From CAZJOD01 sp964547525 (lineage in GTDB: Bacteria; Bacillota; Clostridia; JAAYHZ01), in contig CAZJOD010000011.1 of the NCBI GenBank assembly GCA_964547525.1, forward strand, positions 1 to 40,441: 40,441 bases of DNA, given 5' to 3'. The position numbers were made by a program, and so were the translations under genes. The notes under the pieces were generated by a model. That model was not told the DNA's origin and made no database searches. It worked only from the letters and a program-made list of their open reading frames with translations. This document shows positions 34,764 through 40,441 of the stretch, piece after piece (positions within the stretch are counted from its first letter, which is position 1; each line of letters opens with the position of its first letter).

Positions 34764-36068
34764 ATGGCACCTAGATCATACGAACATACATCAATTACAT
34801 TTGAAGTATATCCTAAGATTGTATTAAAAAATCAAAAAACCTCCGTTAGAATTTCTCCGTTATTTGTAAGACCCTTAATAGAAAATCACCGGTACAAGAT
34901 TGTCGCCGCACCTATGGAATATGATACATTCGATAGATCTAAACGACAAACTCAATATGTTACTTGCATTAACAATTCGGTTACATGCGAATTTACATAT
35001 GAAACGGAGCAAGAATACAGGTTGCTTCTTTTTAGTGAAGATGATGATTTTAAAGATACAATCGGAATCTTTCACATTTTTTGTTTGGAAGAAGATCTTT
35101 TTTTAAGACGACCTTTCAAAGGTGACTTTCACTTACACAGCTATTATTCCGACGGTAGAAACAGCCCGGGATTTATCGCGGCCTCATGCAGAAAGAAAGG
35201 TTTGGATTTCATGGCAATAACCGATCACCGCGAATACGCTCCGTCTGTTGAAGCACAACAAGCATTTAAAGACTATGATATCGATCTCAAAATATTCAGA
35301 GGAGAAGAGATCCATCCTCCGAAGACCGAAACTCACATGATCGGATTCGGAGCCTGTGAATCTGTCAAAAGATATTTTGCAGATGAAGAACGATATATAG
35401 AATTGATAAACAATAAAAAGGCTTCTTTAGCTGATGAATTGAGGGACCTGGATTGTGAAATGGAAAAATATGAATACGCATCATGCTTATATTGTATTGA
35501 AAAGGTCCGTGAAGACGGCGGAATCTGCACGTTCGCCCATCCGTATTGGGCTACGGGAAACCGGTATAACATATCTACACCTTTAACAGAGAAGATCTTA
35601 AAATCAGGCTGCTTTGATGCCTATGAATTGTTTAACGGTGATAATATGGATATCAATACGATACAGCTGGCGTTATATCACGATTTATATAAACAATACA
35701 ATATCCCGCTTGTATCCGGAACGGATGCTCACGGGATAATTGACAATCATTATTTCGGTACCTTCCATACCATAGTTTATGCTGAAGATTGTGAATTCCA
35801 TAATATAAAACAAAATATAAAAGAGTTGAACAGTGTGGTTGTAAAGCCTCAGAAGGATAATCCACCTTTGGTTTTCGGAAATTTAAGACTGATAAAATTT
35901 ACAATGTACCTATTACGCGAAATCCTACCGATACATGACGAAATGTGTGGTATGGAAGGTATTTTAATGGAACATGCTTTAAGAGGCGGAAAAAAAGCAC
36001 AGGCTGCATTATCTATGGTTAAAGGACAAACATCTGACTTTTATAAAAAAGTGTACGGAACAAAGTAA
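34764..36068 (+). CDS. PHP-domain metal-dependent phosphoesterase
   Basis: A 434-residue protein. Residues 1-115 are a beta-rich N-terminal extension unlike the minimal PHP proteins. From 120 onward the polymerase and histidinol phosphatase fold is clear: GDFHLHSYYSDG (H123, H125, D130), ITDHREY (D154, H155), EEIHPP (E181-E182, H184), an H at 191, CTFAHPYW (about residue 260) and SGTDAHG (about residue 322), which supply the tri-metal site. The family hydrolyses phosphate esters such as histidinol phosphate or small nucleotides; the substrate here is unknown. AAAGGAAG is seven bases before the ATG. It is monocistronic, ending at a strong terminator, convergent with typA. Confidence 0.85.
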   Translation: MAPRSYEHTSITFEVYPKIVLKNQKTSVRISPLFVRPLIENHRYKIVAAPMEYDTFDRSKRQTQYVTCINNSVTCEFTYETEQEYRLLLFSEDDDFKDTIGIFHIFCLEEDLFLRRPFKGDFHLHSYYSDGRNSPGFIAASCRKKGLDFMAITDHREYAPSVEAQQAFKDYDIDLKIFRGEEIHPPKTETHMIGFGACESVKRYFADEERYIELINNKKASLADELRDLDCEMEKYEYASCLYCIEKVREDGGICTFAHPYWATGNRYNISTPLTEKILKSGCFDAYELFNGDNMDINTIQLALYHDLYKQYNIPLVSGTDAHGIIDNHYFGTFHTIVYAEDCEFHNIKQNIKELNSVVVKPQKDNPPLVFGNLRLIKFTMYLLREILPIHDEMCGMEGILMEHALRGGKKAQAALSMVKGQTSDFYKKVYGTK

Positions 36069-36106
36069 TAATACATTTTTATTAATATTAAAAAGATTTG
36101 CTGGTC

Positions 36107-36150
36107 GGCGTACATTTTTTAAATCAAGTTTTAAAAATGTACGCCTTTTT
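36107..36150 (+). terminator. terminator of the PHP gene
   Basis: 17-bp stem (36107-36123 and 36129-36145, one mismatch; GGCGTACAT at the base) with a TCAAG loop, then TTTTT. Its loop-side sequence AAATCAAGTTTTAAA resembles hairpin 2 at 32.27 kb. Confidence 0.9.
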
Positions 36151-36158
36151 AATAAATA

Positions 36159-36199
36159 AAAGGCGGTAAACTACCGATAGGTTGCCGCCTTTGTTTTTT
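36159..36199. terminator. terminator of typA (possibly bidirectional)
   Basis: 8-bp stem AAAGGCGG / CCGCCTTT (36159-36166, 36185-36192), T-rich on both sides (TTTTTT on plus, TATTTATT on minus), 33 bases past the typA stop. Confidence 0.75.
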
Positions 36200-36224
36200 A
36201 TTTAAAATACTACAACATGTCCTG

Positions 36225-38039
36225 TCAAGCTTTTCTTGACATTCTTTCTCTCATTTCTTTATTTAGAATCTTCTTTCTGATTCTAAAATTTAAAGGTGTG
36301 ACCTCAATTAACTCGTCATCCTTTATAAATTCTATTGCTTGCTCCAAAGATAATTCTACAGGTGTAATCAACTTTAAAGGATCTTCGGCCTGGACGTTTC
36401 TTATGGAGGTCAGATGCTTCTTTTTACAAACATTAACAGCCATATCGTCATTTCTTGAATTAATACCCACAACCATACCTGCATAAACTTCAGTACCCGC
36501 ACCTATAAACAAGCTTCCTCTTTGCTGTGCGTTAAATAACCCGTATGTTACAGCCGTTCCGGTTTCAAACGCCACTAGAGAACCCCTGCTTCTTAAAGGC
36601 ATTTCACCTTTATACGGCCCGTATTCCAAAAACGACGAATACATAATGCCCATACCTCGGGTATCGGTTAAAAATTCTTGCCTGTAACCAAGCAATCCCC
36701 TGGCAGGAATTATAAACTCCAATTGTGACAGTCCTTCATAGCCTGAATGCATACTTATAATTTCACCTTTTCTGGATCCTAGTTTCTCTATAACTATACC
36801 CATATATGTCTCCGGCACTTCAATATATACCTTTTCAAAAGGCTCGATTTTTCCTTCAGGTGTTTGCTTTATAATTGCAAAAGGCTTTGATACTTGGAAT
36901 TCATACCCTTCTCTTCTCATAGTCTCGATTAACACCGATAAATGCAATTCTCCCCTTCCGAACACCTGAAAGGTTTCCGGAGAGTCGGTCTCTTCAACTT
37001 TCAAGCTTACATCTTTTTCTTTTTCTCTGAATAATCTTCTTCGCAAGTGTCTGGAGGTGACATATGTTCCTTCCCTGCCTGCAAACGGACTGTCGTTTAC
37101 CATAAACATCATTGAAATGGCAGGTTCATCTATTTTAATGAACTCCATAGGTTCAACAACATCATTGTCACATATGGTATCACCTATGGATATTTCCTCA
37201 ATTCCCGATATTGCTATGATATCCCCCGCTCGAGCGATTTCACAGGGAAATCTGTTCAAACCCTTAAATTGATATATGGCCGATATTTTCATAACCTGTG
37301 ATTTGCCGGTTAAATTACATACAGTGTATGTCTCTTGAGTTTTTATCGTTCCTCTTTGTATTTTGCCTATTCCTATTCTACCGGTATATATATCATAGTC
37401 GATGCTTGATATTAACATTTGAAGCGGTTGATCATATTCACCCGGAGGGGCCGGTATCTCGGATATAATCGCATCAAATAAAGGAGATAGATTCTCCGGA
37501 GAGTCGTTTATATTTTTAACCGCATAACCTTCTCTTGATGATGCATAAACCAGCGGGAACTCCAGAGTGTCAGACGGAGCATCCAGATCTATGAATAAAT
37601 CCAATATCTCATCTGCAACCTCATCACACCGAGAATCGGAGCGGTCTATTTTGTTGATTACAACAATTGTTTTCAAACCCATATCCAACGCTTTGCGCAG
37701 TACAAATCTGGTTTGCGGCATAGGTCCTTCATATGCGTCTACTAATAATAACACCCCATCCACCATTTTTAAGATTCTCTCTACCTCACCGCTAAAATCG
37801 GCATGACCCGGTGTGTCTACAATATTTATTTTTATACCTTTATACTCCACAGCAGTATTTTTTGCCAGGATGGTGATTCCTCTTTCACGCTCTATGTCAT
37901 TCGAATCCATTACTCTTTCGTTTACGACCTGATTTTCGCGATACATACCGCTTTGCATGAACATTGCATCAACCAATGTGGTTTTTCCATGGTCAACATG
38001 CGCAATGATCGCAATATTCCTAATATCTTCCCTGTTCAA
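36225..38039 (-). CDS. typA: ribosome-associated GTPase TypA/BipA
   Basis: A 604-residue translational GTPase of full family length. G1 is AHVDHGKT (13-20), G2 lies in ERERGITI, G3 is DTPGH, and G4 is NKID. The G domain is followed by domain II, an EF-G-like domain III and V (DSPETFQVFGRGELHLSVLIETMRREG in pieces) and the TypA-specific C-terminal domain with GLFNAQQRGSLFIG. BipA binds 70S ribosomes and helps ribosome assembly, especially under stress or cold. The start is a TTG at 38039, seven bases after GGAGGG. It is convergent with the PHP gene. Confidence 0.96.
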   Translation of the reverse strand: MNREDIRNIAIIAHVDHGKTTLVDAMFMQSGMYRENQVVNERVMDSNDIERERGITILAKNTAVEYKGIKINIVDTPGHADFSGEVERILKMVDGVLLLVDAYEGPMPQTRFVLRKALDMGLKTIVVINKIDRSDSRCDEVADEILDLFIDLDAPSDTLEFPLVYASSREGYAVKNINDSPENLSPLFDAIISEIPAPPGEYDQPLQMLISSIDYDIYTGRIGIGKIQRGTIKTQETYTVCNLTGKSQVMKISAIYQFKGLNRFPCEIARAGDIIAISGIEEISIGDTICDNDVVEPMEFIKIDEPAISMMFMVNDSPFAGREGTYVTSRHLRRRLFREKEKDVSLKVEETDSPETFQVFGRGELHLSVLIETMRREGYEFQVSKPFAIIKQTPEGKIEPFEKVYIEVPETYMGIVIEKLGSRKGEIISMHSGYEGLSQLEFIIPARGLLGYRQEFLTDTRGMGIMYSSFLEYGPYKGEMPLRSRGSLVAFETGTAVTYGLFNAQQRGSLFIGAGTEVYAGMVVGINSRNDDMAVNVCKKKHLTSIRNVQAEDPLKLITPVELSLEQAIEFIKDDELIEVTPLNFRIRKKILNKEMRERMSRKA

Positions 38040-38364
38040 ACAAGATCCCTCCGTACAATACGCTTAAATAAGCGGCTTTTCATTTTGTTTATTAATAAAT
38101 ACATTTACAAACATTCAATCTATTATACAGGATTCATACAAAAATGCAATAAAAACTTGTGCGCATGTAATTAAATAACAAATTAGCAAATTAACCATAT
38201 TAATCTAATTAATGGCTCCATCAAAATAACTCACTTACTGTGCCCCGGAGTGTGCCGACACAGTTTATCATTGCAAATACCTTTACCTATAAACGTTGTT
38301 TTACAGTAGTTAATAGCTATAATAATTATTGAATATACCGAATCTTTTTGTTAAAATCTCATAT
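38040..38364. other. gap between typA and the ylmH-like gene
   Basis: 325 bases with no gene. It holds a hairpin ACTGTG / CACAGT (38237-38242, 38259-38264) with an inner CGG/CCG and a GC-rich loop, and the promoter at 38296-38323. AACTCACTTACTGTGCCCCG here resembles AACTCATTTACTGTGACCCG at 18.90 kb (two differences in 20). Confidence 0.5.
38296..38323 (+). promoter_or_regulatory. sigma-A promoter of the ylmH-like gene
   Basis: TTGTTT (38296-38301), 16 bases, TATAAT (38318-38323). The expected transcript start is near 38330, only about 35 bases before the ATG at 38365. Confidence 0.55.
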
Positions 38365-39171
38365 ATGTATACAAATTTAGACGAGTTAAAATTAAACATT
38401 AACCATAGATGTCAGGGAGAAGATCGAATAACAGTTATAAAGGCTATTGACAAAGCTCAAACCGCTTTAAAGACCTGGTCGTTTATAAGCACCGATTTTC
38501 TTGATCCCTTTAAAAAAATTTTAGTAACAGACATTTTGCATGAAATAAAGGGATTAAAGTATACTGAGTTTGCAGGACATGCCAATGGTACCAGAGCTTC
38601 TTTAATATTATACAGTGAAGAGTTGAGTGAAGATATGATAGATTACAGTGATATATTTTCTATCGTTACTGTAATACCTGTATCCGGTTCCGAGAATTTA
38701 ACACATAGGGACTATCTTGGTGCTATTATGAATTTAGGTATAAACCGAGACTTTTTCGGAGATATTTTAATAAATGCGGAAAGTTGTATGATTGTGGGCA
38801 AAAAAAGCATTATACAGCACATAAACTCATCTTTGACACAAGTGGCAAAATACTCGGTCTCAACACATATTACATCCTTATCCGAATTAGTCGTCCCTGA
38901 AGAAAAATCAAAAGAATTTACAGTTAACATATCTTCAATGCGTTTGGATTGTATTATAGGTGCGGCTTTTCATGTATCGAGATCCGAAGCTGCCCGATTG
39001 ATTGAAAACGGGAGAGTATTTGTTAATTACAGAGAAGTAAAAAATATATCAAAAAACATTACCGAAAAAAGTGTAATATCCTGTAAGGGTTATGGTAAAA
39101 TAGAATTGCTAGAGATTCTAGGTGAAACAAAAAAAGGAAGAATAAGAATAAAAATAAAAATATTCGGATAA
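38365..39171 (+). CDS. ylmH: YlmH-like RNA-binding protein with C-terminal S4 domain
   Basis: A 268-residue protein from the ATG at 38365. The middle (about 95-145) has the YlmH hallmark LTHRDYLGAIMNLGINRDFFGDI, and residues about 195-260 form an S4 domain (MRLDCIIGAAFHVSRSEAARLIENGRVFVNY). In Bacillus, YlmH is encoded in the divisome cluster and has been linked to rescue of stalled ribosomes by tRNA removal. Here it stands apart from sepF and divIVA. No Shine-Dalgarno precedes the ATG. An upstream in-frame TTG at 38329 would lie at the predicted transcript start, so a leaderless start is conceivable. Confidence 0.85.
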   Translation: MYTNLDELKLNINHRCQGEDRITVIKAIDKAQTALKTWSFISTDFLDPFKKILVTDILHEIKGLKYTEFAGHANGTRASLILYSEELSEDMIDYSDIFSIVTVIPVSGSENLTHRDYLGAIMNLGINRDFFGDILINAESCMIVGKKSIIQHINSSLTQVAKYSVSTHITSLSELVVPEEKSKEFTVNISSMRLDCIIGAAFHVSRSEAARLIENGRVFVNYREVKNISKNITEKSVISCKGYGKIELLEILGETKKGRIRIKIKIFG

Positions 39172-39195
39172 ATAAATATGAAGTGAGGTTCCGGT

Positions 39196-40119
39196 ATGGA
39201 TTGGATAACGAATAATTTTAAAGGTTATGGCGGACTCAATATATATTATTATAAAAAACTACCGAAAAACACACCTGTGGCTGTGCTTCAAATATCACAC
39301 GGTATGGGGGAGCATGCAAAAAGGTATTTTGATCTTACACAGTATCTAAATTCAAAAGGTATAGCCGTCTATGCCGCCGACCACCCCGGACACGGTCAAT
39401 CCGCCGCTTCACAAGATATGCTTGGAAATTGTGGCCCTGAGAGTTTTGAGGGAATTATGGAAAACATGAGAATCCTGAACCGCTTGATCCATGAAGAAAA
39501 TTCGGGAATTCCCGTATTCTTATTAGGTCATAGTATGGGATCGTTTGAATCTATATTTTATATGCAAAAGTATTCCGATACAATCTCCGGATGTATTCTA
39601 TCCGGTACCAATTTTAAACAGAATCCTTTTTTGCTTCATGCAGGAAAGTTTTTAGCTTATATAATAATGAAAGTAAAGGGTAAAGACCGACTTTCTAAGT
39701 ACCTGACCGATATGGTATTCGTACCTTATAATATAAAATTCGAACCTGCCGAAACAAAATTCGATTGGTTAAGTACAGATAAGAAAACAGTAACAGAATA
39801 CGTTAATTGTCCCTATTGCGGCCATAACTTTACCGCGTCCTTCTTTTATTTTCTGTCAAAAGGTCTTCTGGAAATTTACAAAGATAAAAATTTATTAAAG
39901 ATAAAAAAGACATTGCCTATATTCATAATGTACGGTAGTATGGATCCGGTAGGAGAATTCGGCAAAGGCCCTAAAGAGCTATATTACTTTTTTATAAAGA
40001 ATGGATATACTACCGATATTAAGTCATATGAAGGATTTCGTCATGAAATATTTAATGAAACAAATCGAACCTTGGCATATTCCGACCTTTACGATTGGTT
40101 AATAAAAAATATCCCATGA
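39196..40119 (+). CDS. alpha/beta hydrolase, monoacylglycerol lipase-like
   Basis: A 307-residue cytoplasmic hydrolase of the serine aminopeptidase S33/monoglyceride lipase group. The oxyanion segment ISHGMGEHAKRY (33-44), ADHPGHGQS, the nucleophile S113 in GHSMG, the acid in MYGSMDPVG and the His in GFRHEIFNE complete the triad. A lid-like insert contains CPYCGHNF where relatives have a DPLCG-like stretch. GTGAGG precedes the ATG by nine bases; the gap after the ylmH-like gene is 24 bases, so co-transcription is likely. The natural ester is unknown. Confidence 0.88.
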   Translation: MDWITNNFKGYGGLNIYYYKKLPKNTPVAVLQISHGMGEHAKRYFDLTQYLNSKGIAVYAADHPGHGQSAASQDMLGNCGPESFEGIMENMRILNRLIHEENSGIPVFLLGHSMGSFESIFYMQKYSDTISGCILSGTNFKQNPFLLHAGKFLAYIIMKVKGKDRLSKYLTDMVFVPYNIKFEPAETKFDWLSTDKKTVTEYVNCPYCGHNFTASFFYFLSKGLLEIYKDKNLLKIKKTLPIFIMYGSMDPVGEFGKGPKELYYFFIKNGYTTDIKSYEGFRHEIFNETNRTLAYSDLYDWLIKNIP

Positions 40120-40131
40120 CGAAAAATATAC

Positions 40132-40441
40132 TTATATGCATATACAAATTTTTAAGTTTTCCATTGCCACTTTCTTCTTGTCTTCATCGTTTATACTTGC
40201 GAAAGAAAGCTTATAAACATTACCCTCGGGGAAAAATAACGGTGTATGAGTTCCAAAAACAACTCTTTTTAACAGGTTTTTATCACATAAGGTTTTGTAA
40301 ATATCCGATCCTTCTATAGCTGATACATCTATAAACACATTCTCAAAATTAGCGAGATCCTTGATTTCGTTAACATACATACCATTGACTAAAAACTTTT
40401 GCCCGGTATGTTTTTTTACAGTATCAACCACATCGTTAATA
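40132..40441 (-). CDS. amidohydrolase family protein, C-terminal part only
   Basis: The frame is open from the window end to a stop at 40132, giving about 102 residues; the ATG lies outside. NENVFIDVSA-like sequence, VVFGTHTPLFFPEGNVYKLSFA and KVAMENLKICI match the end of amidohydrolase-2 type TIM barrels (strand, metal-site segment FGTHTP and closing helix). It is convergent with the alpha/beta hydrolase gene with only 12 bases between, and no terminator is seen. Confidence 0.7.
   Translation of the reverse strand, partial: INDVVDTVKKHTGQKFLVNGMYVNEIKDLANFENVFIDVSAIEGSDIYKTLCDKNLLKRVVFGTHTPLFFPEGNVYKLSFASINDEDKKKVAMENLKICICI

Noticed and set aside
1..40441. CRISPR array, transposase, integrase or phage genes
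   Set aside because: No regularly spaced repeats and no such protein signatures were seen on either strand.

Overview
The window looks like a chromosomal segment of an AT-rich, endospore-forming Firmicute, most likely a member of the Clostridia; I do not recognise the species. The grounds are a sporulation sigma factor (SigH), the spore proteins YpeB and SipL, Veg with its characteristic strong promoter, the DnaD/DnaC type of helicase loading, an S-layer (SLH) protein, the MEP isoprenoid enzyme IspE, and purine-rich Shine-Dalgarno sites with several TTG/GTG starts. There is no phage, transposase or CRISPR array.

Layout. 1-433: sigH (minus, cut by the window start). 625-2109: secreted SLH/beta-helix protein (minus), divergent from a phosphofructokinase (2348-3421, plus), which is followed by a putative glycoside hydrolase of GHL6 type (3533-5560, plus). 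A perfect palindromic terminator at 5590 separates these from a long minus-strand block (18768 down to 5651). In transcription order this block holds an aldo/keto reductase, an OPT-family transporter, a type II pantothenate kinase-like protein, a D,D-carboxypeptidase (DacF type), a GH38 alpha-mannosidase, a GH92 alpha-mannosidase and a lipoprotein glycosidase. The transporter, kinase, carboxypeptidase and GH38 are packed with gaps of 5 to 25 bases and read as one operon. Neither mannosidase has a signal peptide, so mannosides would be cut inside the cell after import. A CPBP membrane protease and tRNA-Arg(ACG) follow.

20471-24587 (plus) is a tight operon: dnaD-like and dnaC helicase loader genes, overlapping a sugar isomerase/epimerase and a Gfo/Idh/MocA dehydrogenase. 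24725-26146 is ypeB (minus) with no sleB beside it. From 32017 down to 26316 runs an operon with 4-base or similarly small overlaps: ispE, a GntR/FadR regulator, acpS, an SbcD/Mre11-like nuclease and an SbcC/YhaN-like ATPase. Next come sipL and veg (minus), a PHP-domain phosphoesterase (plus), typA/bipA (minus), a YlmH-like S4 protein (plus), an alpha/beta hydrolase (plus) and the 3' part of an amidohydrolase cut by the window end.

The most unusual non-coding signals are (i) a short dispersed intergenic motif around TTTTTGCAGTGAAATCATAT that recurs between about 17.6 and 34.6 kb, each time upstream of and co-oriented with the next gene, and (ii) a 380-base gap between sipL and ispE that packs four hairpins, a 15-base direct repeat and an 80% G+C island with a NotI site into 180 bases. 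The most interesting gene cluster is the transporter/mannosidase block, which may form a glycopeptide or oligomannoside scavenging route.
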